Part shown: piece after piece, positions 43,663 through 51,357 of the stretch | How positions within the stretch are numbered: position 1 is the first letter of the stretch | Layout: the number at the start of each line of letters is the position of its first letter | Origin: UBA1206 sp041672465 | GTDB lineage: Bacteria; Bacillota; Clostridia; Oscillospirales; CAG-382 | DNA length: 64,000 nt | Assembly (NCBI GenBank): GCA_041672465.1 | Contig: JBAYZO010000004.1 | Coordinates: 8,529-72,528 of the forward strand | Reading direction: 5' to 3' | The notes under the pieces: model-generated | What the model was told of the DNA's origin: nothing | The model's database searches: none | What the model saw: the letters and a program-made list of their open reading frames with translations, nothing else | Translations under genes and position numbers: made by a program

Positions 43663-43905
43663 TTACACGCCATTTTTCCAGAGTTCCTCACAGGATATAT
43701 CAAGGTTGTCGTTCCAAACTACACCAAAACCGCCGACATCGACTTCGGCGTCATGAAAAACCTCCGGATGTTCCTTAAAAATATGAAAAGCGGGGAACTT
43801 TTCAAACAGCATTTTAACGTCATATAGCTTTGTTACACCCTCGGCAAATTGAACGCTCAGCTTATATTCCGGGAGCGAAACAATATTTTTTATTTTGTGG
43901 AACAT
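43663..43905 (-). CDS. DUF2442 domain protein
   Basis: An 80-residue protein of the DUF2442 type: YKLSVQFAEGVTKLYDVKMLFEKFPAFHIFKE with the later VVWNDNLDISCEELWKNG ending (described by its ends). Function is unknown; such proteins often accompany DUF4160 proteins in small mobile cassettes that resemble toxin-antitoxin pairs. ATG at 43905 is chosen because AAGGAGG is 8 bases upstream; a TTG at 43926 lies before that site. The bases upstream hold a broken gene that may be the former partner. Confidence 0.8.
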   Translation of the reverse strand: MFHKIKNIVSLPEYKLSVQFAEGVTKLYDVKMLFEKFPAFHIFKEHPEVFHDAEVDVGGFGVVWNDNLDISCEELWKNGV

Positions 43906-43918
43906 AAAATCATCCTCC

Positions 43919-44047
43919 TTACTCAAGAGGGGGAAGCTGCTTAAATTCTTGTGTGTCCCAAATAATCTTCAGTTCGTCCATGACCATGCCTTTTAAATGA
44001 TACGCAAATTTTTTGGCGGTTTCGGCTTGCCGAAAGCTCTGTTCATC
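43919..44047 (-). pseudogene. Remnant of a small gene upstream of DUF2442 (DUF4160-like end)
   Basis: The minus strand has an open stretch of 41 codons ending DTQEFKQLPPLE at a stop directly before the DUF2442 ribosome binding site. Two stop codons lie immediately before it and no start with a ribosome binding site is visible. The ending resembles C-termini of DUF4160 proteins, the common upstream partner of DUF2442. The identity is tentative. Confidence 0.35.
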
Positions 44048-44121
44048 TTACTAAAAATCCTGACCACTGATATAAGCAAAGTTTAAACAATATCATTGTT
44101 TTTGCTTTACAACACTTATAT

Positions 44122-45189
44122 CTATAAAATTAAGCAAGCGTCCCCAAAGGAAAAAAAGCGATACCCCTCTTTAACCGCCGTATTATAGGCTTTAATAACA
44201 TTATCATACCCCGCGAACGCCGCCACAAGCATAATAAGCGTTGATTCGGGGAGATGAAAATTTGTTATAAGGCAGTCGGTCGCTTTAAATTTATATGAGG
44301 GGTAGATAAATATCCCCGTCTCCCCCTCAAAGGGGAAAACCTCACCGGTTTGCAGTGAGCAGGACTCCAAAACCCGAACCGATGTTGTCCCGACGGCGAA
44401 AATCCTCCCCCCCGCTTTTTTAACCCTGTTGATTTCAAAAGCCGCGTCCGGGGAAAGCGAGATTTTCTCTTTATGCATTTTATGGTCGAGTATGTTTTGT
44501 TCTTTGACCGGGCGGAAAGTGCCGAGCCCGACGTGCAGGCAAGTTTTGATTACGCTGACGCCCTTGCCGCCGATTTTCCCCAGCAGTTCGGGAGTAAAGT
44601 GAAGCCCGGCGGTGGGCGCGGCGGACGAGCCCTCGCGGGTTGCGTAGACGGTTTGGTAACGATTGCGGTCGGCAAGCTTTTCCTTGATATACGGCGGGAG
44701 CGGGGTTTGACCTATTTTATCCAAAACCTCAAAAAAATTTCCCTTAAAATCAAAACATATATCCCTTGTGCCGTCGGCGTTTACCGATATCACCCGCCCG
44801 GTAAGCCCGCCGCCGTAAGTGAGAGTATCGCCCTTTTTTGCCTTTTTCCCGGGCTTGACAAGACAGTTCCACACGGCGGAAGAAGTTTCGCCAAGGCTTT
44901 CTTCGCCGGAGCGTTCGAGAAGGAGCGTCTCAACCTCCCCGGCGTGGGTTGGGTTTTTCCCGTACAGCCGCGCCGGGATAACTTTTGTCTCGTTTATCAC
45001 AAGCGCGTCGCCGGGGTTTATATATTCCGCTATATCATAAAAATGCTTATGGCTTATCTCCCCCGTATTCTTATCCAGCACAAGTAGCCTTGAAAAGTCG
45101 CGGTTTTTAATCGGAATCTGCGCTATTTGGCTTTCGGGAAGTTCAAAGGCATAGGAAGAAGTGCGAAACAAGTCGGGGTTATTTGGCAT
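44122..45189 (-). CDS. queA: S-adenosylmethionine:tRNA ribosyltransferase-isomerase
   Basis: A 355-residue enzyme forming epoxyqueuosine in tRNA from preQ1 by transferring the ribosyl part of SAM. The N-terminal FELPESQIAQIP, VINETKVIPARLYG, GLHFTPELL, HVGLGTFRPV and TNFHLPESTLIMLVAAFAG motifs are all present and the length is normal. GGAG lies about 9 bases before the ATG. No tgt or other queuosine gene is in the window. It is divergent from dapA across a 140-base region. Confidence 0.96.
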   Translation of the reverse strand: MPNNPDLFRTSSYAFELPESQIAQIPIKNRDFSRLLVLDKNTGEISHKHFYDIAEYINPGDALVINETKVIPARLYGKNPTHAGEVETLLLERSGEESLGETSSAVWNCLVKPGKKAKKGDTLTYGGGLTGRVISVNADGTRDICFDFKGNFFEVLDKIGQTPLPPYIKEKLADRNRYQTVYATREGSSAAPTAGLHFTPELLGKIGGKGVSVIKTCLHVGLGTFRPVKEQNILDHKMHKEKISLSPDAAFEINRVKKAGGRIFAVGTTSVRVLESCSLQTGEVFPFEGETGIFIYPSYKFKATDCLITNFHLPESTLIMLVAAFAGYDNVIKAYNTAVKEGYRFFSFGDACLIL

Positions 45190-45250
45190 TCGGGGTTTCT
45201 CCTGAATAAACTATATAAAGCATAAGTGACAAAAAAGAGTAAAAAAAGAC

Positions 45251-45280
45251 ATATGACATATATCATATACTGATTATAAT
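45251..45280 (+). promoter_or_regulatory. dapA promoter with overlapping palindrome
   Basis: TATAAT at 45275-45280 has ATGACA at 45253-45258 as a plausible -35 (16-base spacer). ATATGA and TCATAT (45251-45256, 45263-45268) form a palindrome over the -35, a possible repressor site. Confidence 0.5.
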
Positions 45281-45329
45281 ATGTTTGAGGACGTATTTCA
45301 AGCTATTTTAAACGAAAGGGTAAATATTT

Positions 45330-46250
45330 ATGCTAATGCCACACCCTCCTGTTTTTAAGGGGATAGCCACGGCGCTGGTTACGCCGTTTTCTAAGGATGG
45401 GATCGATTATGTGTCGTTCGCGAGGCTTATTGAGTTTCAGCTCTCCGGCGGAGTGGACGCCCTTGTGGTCTGCGGCACCACAGGCGAGGCTTCGGTTATG
45501 ACGAGCGAGGAAAGGCGGGACGCCGTTGATTTTGCGGTCAGACAGGTTCGCGGCAGAGTGCCTGTTATCGCGGGGACTGGGGCCAACGACATCAAAACCG
45601 CCTGCCTGCTCAGCGAAAATGCCTGCGGCGTTGGGGCGAGCGCGCTTTTGGTGGTTACGCCGTATTACAACAAAACCACAAAAAAAGGCCTTGCCGAATC
45701 GTATGCCGCCATAGCATCATGCGTTGACAAGCCGATTATAGTATATAACGTCCCGTCAAGAACGGGGGTAAACATATTGCCCGAAGAATACCTTATGCTC
45801 TCCGAAATCGAGGGCATAACGGGGGTCAAGGAGGCGAACGGGGATATTTCGGCGTTTTGTAAAACCGCCGCCCTTTGCGGCGGCAGGCTTTGGCTGTATT
45901 CGGGAAACGACGATATGCTCCTCCCCTGCCTTTCGGTCGGAGGGAGCGGGGTTATTTCGGTCGCCTCAAACATAATCCCAAAAAAAATGAAAAAGCTTTA
46001 CCTCGCGTTTATTTCGGGAAAGCTTGCCGAGGCGGCAAAACTGCAAAGCGGCATTACCCCGCTTGAGGGACTGCTGTTTTGCGAGACCAACCCGATACCC
46101 GTAAAAACCGCTTTATTTTATATGGGGATTTGCGAAAAGCGTTTCAGGCTGCCGCTCACCTCAATGGAGGAAAAAAACGAGGAAAAATTAGTTAGGGAAC
46201 TCATAAGAAAAGGGCTTATTTTCCCGGCGGAAGAGAGGAAAGCGCTGTAA
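45330..46250 (+). CDS. dapA: 4-hydroxy-tetrahydrodipicolinate synthase
   Basis: A 306-residue TIM-barrel lyase/aldolase condensing pyruvate with aspartate semialdehyde in the lysine, diaminopimelate and dipicolinate pathway. The Schiff-base lysine is K167 (GVKEAN), with the VYNVPSRTG tyrosine motif, GTTGEAS, and the GxGA-like segment VIAGTGAND. DapA supplies both peptidoglycan precursor and, in spore formers, dipicolinic acid. The neighbouring spo0A converges on it. GAAAGGG precedes the ATG; a second ATG at 45336 is an alternative. Confidence 0.95.
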   Translation: MLMPHPPVFKGIATALVTPFSKDGIDYVSFARLIEFQLSGGVDALVVCGTTGEASVMTSEERRDAVDFAVRQVRGRVPVIAGTGANDIKTACLLSENACGVGASALLVVTPYYNKTTKKGLAESYAAIASCVDKPIIVYNVPSRTGVNILPEEYLMLSEIEGITGVKEANGDISAFCKTAALCGGRLWLYSGNDDMLLPCLSVGGSGVISVASNIIPKKMKKLYLAFISGKLAEAAKLQSGITPLEGLLFCETNPIPVKTALFYMGICEKRFRLPLTSMEEKNEEKLVRELIRKGLIFPAEERKAL

Positions 46251-46271
46251 AATTTCCCCCGCGCCAACACC

Positions 46272-46321
46272 AAAGCCAGCTTATAGTTTTGCCCGCGGGT
46301 AAAACAAAGCTGGCTTTTTTT
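46272..46321. terminator. Terminator between dapA and spo0A
   Basis: AAAGCCAGCTT (46272-46282) pairs with AAGCTGGCTTT (46307-46317), followed by T residues. The loop itself holds a second stem (CCCGCGGG flanked by T4 and A4). It serves dapA on the plus strand and possibly spo0A on the minus strand. Confidence 0.8.
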
Positions 46322-46407
46322 AGCGGCCGACGGCCTTTTTTGTATTTTCACAATTATGTCAAGTCGATTTATCTGTATAGTTTCAACCCAAGTTTTAAGC
46401 CCGCGGC

Positions 46408-47187
46408 TTACACGCTAAGCGCTTTGTTTTTAAGCCTTAGGTTATCGGCAATCATGGCAATGAATTCGCTGTTTGTCGGTTTTCCCCGGGAGTTCTGAAC
46501 GGTATAGCCGAAAAACGAATTCAGCACGTCAAGGTCTCCGCGGTCCCACGCGACTTCAATAGCGTGCCGTATCGCCCTTTCAACCCGGGAGGAAGTGGTG
46601 GAGTATTGTTTCGCGACGGTGGGATACAGCACTTTTGTGACAGAATTAATGATGTCGGTATCGGTTATGGCCATAATTATCGCCGTGCGCAGGTACTGAT
46701 AACCCTTGATATGCGCCGGAACGCCTATTTGGTGGATAATTTTCGTGACTTGGCTTTCGAGGTCAAAATCGCCCGGGAGGCTCGCCAACCCGCGTCTTTT
46801 GCCTTTTTCCGCTAATCTTATCACCCTTTCGGCAAGAAAGGTGAAGTCTAAAGGTTTGATCATGCAGTAAGCCGCGCCCGCCTCGCAGCACTCCTCAAAA
46901 AGATTCTGGTTGTTAAACGAGGCAAGCATAATAAACGCGGGAAAGGTGTCGCCCATTTGTTTTTTGCAGTTCCTGATAAGCTGCACGCCGTCCGACTTGC
47001 CTATGTAAAGCTCGGATATCACGACCTGCGGTTTGTATCGCGCGATCTTCGCGAAGGCTTCGTTTTTTTCGCAAGCTTCACCCACTACCTCGATGCCGTT
47101 TTTCCTTAGCTGAGACGCGCACTGAACGCGGAACTCGCTTGAGGAATCCACTAAAAGTACCTTTGCTTTTGTTTGATTATTTTCCAT
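46408..47187 (-). CDS. spo0A: Sporulation master regulator Spo0A with an atypical receiver domain
   Basis: A 259-residue protein with a receiver domain (8-125) and the highly conserved Spo0A DNA-binding domain (about 145-255: GVPAHIKGYQYLR, VLYPTVAKQY, SSRVERAIRHAIEVAW, GKPTNSEFIAM). The DNA-binding half looks intact. The receiver is not standard: the phosphoacceptor position is Glu59 (VVISELY), the acidic pair at the active site is reduced to Asp14 followed by Ser15, and the switch Thr is Ala89 (IMLASF). Lys111 is kept. Phosphorelay-dependent activation as in Bacillus is therefore doubtful; Glu59 could mimic the phosphorylated state. The promoter upstream carries a near-match to its own box. 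Confidence 0.95.
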   Translation of the reverse strand: MENNQTKAKVLLVDSSSEFRVQCASQLRKNGIEVVGEACEKNEAFAKIARYKPQVVISELYIGKSDGVQLIRNCKKQMGDTFPAFIMLASFNNQNLFEECCEAGAAYCMIKPLDFTFLAERVIRLAEKGKRRGLASLPGDFDLESQVTKIIHQIGVPAHIKGYQYLRTAIIMAITDTDIINSVTKVLYPTVAKQYSTTSSRVERAIRHAIEVAWDRGDLDVLNSFFGYTVQNSRGKPTNSEFIAMIADNLRLKNKALSV

Positions 47188-47217
47188 ATCCTTACCCTTT
47201 CCTTTTTAGTTTACCAT

Positions 47218-47246
47218 ATTTTACCACACCGAGTAACAAATTGCAA
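47218..47246 (-). promoter_or_regulatory. Sigma-A promoter of spo0A
   Basis: On the minus strand TTGCAA (47241-47246) and TAAAAT (47218-47223) have a 17-base spacer, 30 bases before the ATG. The rest of this 308-base intergenic region (47188-47495) holds an imperfect Spo0A box and a terminator, listed separately; I see no gene in it. Confidence 0.65.
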
Positions 47247-47304
47247 TAAGTAAAATCCATTTTGTGCCATTAATGGTAGCCATAAAGCCCTACAATTAGA
47301 CATT

Positions 47305-47314
47305 TTTCTACAAA
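47305..47314 (-). promoter_or_regulatory. Imperfect Spo0A box upstream of spo0A
   Basis: The minus strand reads TTTGTAGAAA, one mismatch from the Spo0A box TTTGTCGAAA, about 60 bases upstream of the promoter. Autoregulation is usual for spo0A, but one mismatch in AT-rich DNA is weak evidence. Confidence 0.25.
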
Positions 47315-47454
47315 AAAAGAGTGTTTTACCGCCATGCTTGTGTTTACAGGTTCAGTTAATTATGTTAATCACTATTTTTCGGGCAGGAGAACCGATATAT
47401 AACCCCCTTTATTGTTTTTTTACGCGAAACGCTTTGGCCTTTTTTTAAGGATGA

Positions 47455-47485
47455 CAAAAGGCCCCGCCGGCGGCGAGACCTTTTG
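47455..47485. terminator. Terminator after the AlgX-like gene
   Basis: CAAAAGG (47455-47461) pairs with CCTTTTG (47479-47485), and inner CGCCG pairs with CGGCG. On the minus strand the TTTTG tail follows the stem, 11 bases past the stop of the AlgX-like gene. Confidence 0.7.
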
Positions 47486-47495
47486 CTTTATATTC

Positions 47496-48926
47496 TTAAC
47501 CTAAAATACTTCCTAAGTTTGACTCGCTTACAATGACGAAGATGTAGTCCACCGTTGTTTTGTCCTTGCCCGTGGTTAAGTCCTTGCCGTAATAGCGCTG
47601 GGCGTCTGTCATATTCACCGTGAAGTCATTTACCGGGGCGAGAAGAACCCGGTTAAACCGTTCGGCGAGAATGTCTGAAAACACCACCGCCGAGCTGTCC
47701 CTGTAAATCAGCGCGCAGGGGAGGGAGGTGCGTTTTGTGGCGAACAAAAGCCGTCCGGCGAGAGTGGTTGCCGCCGAGGGCATGAGCATGGAATTTTCAT
47801 AAGCGTATTTTGGGAAGTTCTTAATAAAACCGCTGGCTGTGGGGATGTCGGTATCCTCTTTGCCCACGGAAAGCGAAAATGAGGCGGGGGTGTAGAGCGT
47901 TGCTGTCTCGTTTACCACCGCGGGGTCTACGCCGAGGTTACGTGCAAGGTTGCCGCCGTTCAGAACACGGGTCGAGGAAGTAAAATCCTTTTCCAGATCC
48001 CTTGCCGCCGCGTCGGGAAAGTCTTTTTCCATAAGGTCGCATATTGCCTTATAGACGAGATATCCGCCGTATTCGGTCAAATGGCTGTCGGTGTCATAAA
48101 AGATTTTTTCGCCTTTTTCTTTGGCGTCAAGGAAGATATCTTCCATATTTATAAGCGCGGCTTTGGTTTCCGCGAGCGCGTCGACCACCTGCTCGTAACG
48201 CGTCTTATAGGTTTCTTTTTCAGTCTCTTCCGCAAGGTATTCCGGGAAGATGGTGATAGCGTTGGGTATGAGCACATACACGAGCTGAACCTTCGCGGCG
48301 CCGGCGCGCTTCTGGAAGTTTTGCACCTTGATGTTTACAAAGTTTTTAAAGGATTTCAGCCCGGTTTGGGTGATAAGCGTATTTTTGCCAAGATAGTACG
48401 ATAGATCGGTATCATAGTAAAAATGCGAATCTTTTCCCATTGTCACGCCATAGCCGTCAATGCGTTTCATAGCGGTTGAGTTGTACTCCGCCCTGAATAA
48501 AGTCACGTCGCTCTCCATCAGATCCTCTGAATACGCGGTAGCCGAAAGGATCGAAAAGTTTGTGGCGGAAAGGTGAAACTCCGCGACAAAATGACCCTCG
48601 ATAGACTTTGAGGCTACGGTGTTTGTGCCGTCGGTGATGGTGACCTCGCAGCCCTCGTCACATCTCCCGGTGATTATGACCTGCCTTGCCGTCACATTAA
48701 ACACATTGGTAATCTCGGGCGGCGCCGCGTACCCCTCGGGCACGGAAACCTCCTCGACAACAGAAGTTTCGCTTGACTCCTCCTCCACGTTAAGATCGGG
48801 AATAGAATCGATAAAACCCTTAAGGGCGCCCTGTGGGGCGCAGGAAGCGGCAAACCCTAACACAAGGGTGATGACAACAATGACCAATGTAATGAGAACC
48901 GCCTTGGGTGCCTTGTGAACCTTCAT
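47496..48926 (-). CDS. AlgX/AlgJ-like SGNH lipoprotein with Ig-like domain
   Basis: A 476-residue exported protein. The N-terminal hydrophobic segment ends in AASC (Cys29), a plausible lipobox. A Ser/Glu/Val-rich spacer and a small Ig-like beta domain (about 68-125) follow, then an SGNH domain of the AlgX/AlgJ/DHHW type. The catalytic Asp-x-His is in YDTDSHLTEYGGY near residue 275 and the serine motif in IYRDSS near residue 407. Members transfer or remove acetyl groups on exopolysaccharide or wall polymers, usually with a membrane MBOAT partner. No MBOAT gene is in the window. The polymer acted on is unknown. A canonical GDS motif earlier in the domain is not seen. Confidence 0.7.
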   Translation of the reverse strand: MKVHKAPKAVLITLVIVVITLVLGFAASCAPQGALKGFIDSIPDLNVEEESSETSVVEEVSVPEGYAAPPEITNVFNVTARQVIITGRCDEGCEVTITDGTNTVASKSIEGHFVAEFHLSATNFSILSATAYSEDLMESDVTLFRAEYNSTAMKRIDGYGVTMGKDSHFYYDTDLSYYLGKNTLITQTGLKSFKNFVNIKVQNFQKRAGAAKVQLVYVLIPNAITIFPEYLAEETEKETYKTRYEQVVDALAETKAALINMEDIFLDAKEKGEKIFYDTDSHLTEYGGYLVYKAICDLMEKDFPDAAARDLEKDFTSSTRVLNGGNLARNLGVDPAVVNETATLYTPASFSLSVGKEDTDIPTASGFIKNFPKYAYENSMLMPSAATTLAGRLLFATKRTSLPCALIYRDSSAVVFSDILAERFNRVLLAPVNDFTVNMTDAQRYYGKDLTTGKDKTTVDYIFVIVSESNLGSILG

Positions 48927-49045
48927 AAATAATACCTCGCTTTGATTGGGATAAGCTGTAAAAATGAAATTTTCCCGTATTCCGGGGTTATATTTTTTCG
49001 CCGTTGACCTTTATAATATTAATTTATCCGCTACGCGGAAACAGG

Positions 49046-51118
49046 CTAAGCTTCCTCAGACAGCTTTTTAGCCTGCTCGATAACTTTTGAGGCGACTTCG
49101 GCGGGGGCCTCGTCATATCTGGCGAACTCAAAAGTATAGCTGCCGCGGCCCTGCGTCATGGCGCGGAGCTGAATGGCGTACGAGAGCATCTCGGCGCTGG
49201 GGACTTCCGCTTCTATTATTGTATAGCCTTTCTTTTCGGACTCGCCCATTCCCATTATCTTCCCGCGGCGCTTTGGCAGGTCGCCCATAATATCGCCTGA
49301 AAGCAGGGTGGGGATAAGCACCTTTAGCGTGCCGATAGGCTCAAGCAGCACGGGGTTGCACTGCCGCATACCCTCTTTAAAGGCAAGGCTGGCGGCGATT
49401 TTAAACGCCATTTCGGACGAGTCGACCGGGTGATATGACCCGTCGAACAGGTTTGCCTTAACCCTTATTACGGGGTACCCGGCGAGGATTCCCTTGCCAA
49501 GCGCCTCCTGAAGTCCTTTTTCCACGGCGGGGAAATAGTTCTTAGGCACCGCTCCGCCGAAAACCGTCTCGGAAAAAGTGAGCTCGTCGGTCTCCCCCGG
49601 GGAAAACTCGATTTTGACATGCCCGTACTGGCCGTGCCCGCCCGATTGTTTTTTATGCTTGCCTTCCACGGAGGCTTTTTTCTTTATGGTCTCCCTGTAA
49701 GGGACTTTCGCTGTCTCAAGCTCCACCGAAGTGCCGAACCGATTTTTCAGCCGGGCGATTATCACCGAAAGGTGAGCCTCGCCAAAGCCGTAAAGGCACA
49801 TCTGCTTTGTTTCGGCGTTGTTTTCGTATTTTATCGTGCGGTCTTCCTCAAGCAGACGCGAGATTCCCGAGGAAATTTTGTCCTCGTCGCCTTTGGCTTT
49901 GGGGACAAGCGCCATATACAAGTACGGCGCGGGGTATTTAATTTCGGGAAACTTAAAGTCAAAGCTCCCCGCCGCGAGCGTCGCCCCGGTGTTGGTGTTC
50001 ACAAGCTTTACCGTATAGCCGATATCCCCGTAGGCGAGTTCGTCCGCCTCGGTCTCTTTTTTGCCGACGCTGGTGTAAATGCGGGCAATTTTTTCCGCCT
50101 GCCCGGAATTTTTGTTAAGCAGTATGGTGTCTTTTTTAAGACAACCGTTCATTACCTTAAAATATGACTTTTTGCCGAAGTTATCGACCGCCGTCTTAAA
50201 CACAAACAGCGCGGCGTCGCCGTCCTCGGTTGATTTAAACTCTATCTCGCTCCCCGTTTTGTCAAAAACGGGATGAACGGACTTATCAAGCGGCGAGACG
50301 AACGACGAAGCTATGGTGTCGAGCAAAACCGAAACGCCGGCAAGGGTGGTGGAAGACCCGGCGAACACCGGGGCAATGGTGCCGGAAAACAGCCCGGCGT
50401 TGAGGGCGTTTGCCATTTCCTCATGGGTGAAAGGCTCCTCGGCGAAAAACTTTTCCATAAGCTCTTCTGACGTTTCGGCAAGCGATTCGTTTATAAGCGC
50501 GCCGTATTCGGCCATTTTATCTTTAATTCCCGCCGGCGCGTCACATTCGCGCGGATGCCCGTCTTTGTCAAACTTAAAGGCCTTTTCGGTGAGAAGGTTG
50601 TAATAGCCAATGTCAGGGGTTCCCTCGTTAAAAGGCACGAACACCGGGCATATCGCCGAGCCGAAAGCCTCGCGAAGACCGCTCAGCACGTTTTCAAACC
50701 GGGCGTTTTCGTCGTCCATTTTGTTTACGAATATAGCCTTGGGGAGTTTCCCGGCGTAGTCCCAGCAAATCTCCGTCCCCGACTTCAGCCCGGTTTTGGA
50801 ATCGACCACAAATATCGCTGAATCGGCGACGGTAATTGCCTGCTTAACCTCCCCGACAAAGTCAAAATAGCCGGGGGTGTCTAAAATATTTATCTTTTTA
50901 TCGTTCCAGACCAGATTTGACAGTGAGGTTGAAATGGAAATGCCGCGGGCAATCTCTTCCGGGTCAAAGTCCGAAACCGTGTTGCCGTCGGTTATCCTGC
51001 CAAGCCGATCCGTGGATTTTGAAATATAAAGCATCGCCTCCGCGAGCGAGGTTTTGCCGTCTCCGCCGTGTCCTAAAAGGCAGATGTTTCTTATTGCGCC
51101 GGATGTGAATTTCGCCAT
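49046..51118 (-). CDS. Elongation factor G-like translational GTPase
   Basis: A 690-residue EF-G-like protein with all five EF-G domains. G1 is the variant GHGGDGKTS, G3 is DTPGYFDF, and G4 is NKMD. Domain IV is present (KKQSGGHGQYGHVKI) and domain V ends the protein. The variant G1 loop and the sequence of switch I (TVSDFDPEEIARGISIS) match the secondary EF-G-like family rather than canonical FusA, which sits with the str operon elsewhere. Its cellular role is not established. ATG at 51118 begins the typical MAKFTSGAIRNICLLGHGG and follows AAGGAG; a longer start at 51172 is unlikely. Confidence 0.9.
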   Translation of the reverse strand: MAKFTSGAIRNICLLGHGGDGKTSLAEAMLYISKSTDRLGRITDGNTVSDFDPEEIARGISISTSLSNLVWNDKKINILDTPGYFDFVGEVKQAITVADSAIFVVDSKTGLKSGTEICWDYAGKLPKAIFVNKMDDENARFENVLSGLREAFGSAICPVFVPFNEGTPDIGYYNLLTEKAFKFDKDGHPRECDAPAGIKDKMAEYGALINESLAETSEELMEKFFAEEPFTHEEMANALNAGLFSGTIAPVFAGSSTTLAGVSVLLDTIASSFVSPLDKSVHPVFDKTGSEIEFKSTEDGDAALFVFKTAVDNFGKKSYFKVMNGCLKKDTILLNKNSGQAEKIARIYTSVGKKETEADELAYGDIGYTVKLVNTNTGATLAAGSFDFKFPEIKYPAPYLYMALVPKAKGDEDKISSGISRLLEEDRTIKYENNAETKQMCLYGFGEAHLSVIIARLKNRFGTSVELETAKVPYRETIKKKASVEGKHKKQSGGHGQYGHVKIEFSPGETDELTFSETVFGGAVPKNYFPAVEKGLQEALGKGILAGYPVIRVKANLFDGSYHPVDSSEMAFKIAASLAFKEGMRQCNPVLLEPIGTLKVLIPTLLSGDIMGDLPKRRGKIMGMGESEKKGYTIIEAEVPSAEMLSYAIQLRAMTQGRGSYTFEFARYDEAPAEVASKVIEQAKKLSEEA

Positions 51119-51357
51119 ATGTTTTCTCCTTAAGTGTGAAATATAATGCCCGCGCCTTTGACGAAAAGGCAAAAGGCGTAAAAACGCGGGGGCTGTATCA
51201 AGTTATTATACGCCATTTCCCGCTATTTATCAAGTGGCAATATGTGATTTTTGCCTTGTTTCAGTAAAAATTCCGCCCCCCTCTTTTGTGCATAATGCTG
51301 CTAAAGGGTAAAAATACCTGCGCGCGGCAAATAATATAAAGCTGCAAAATTTTTCCG

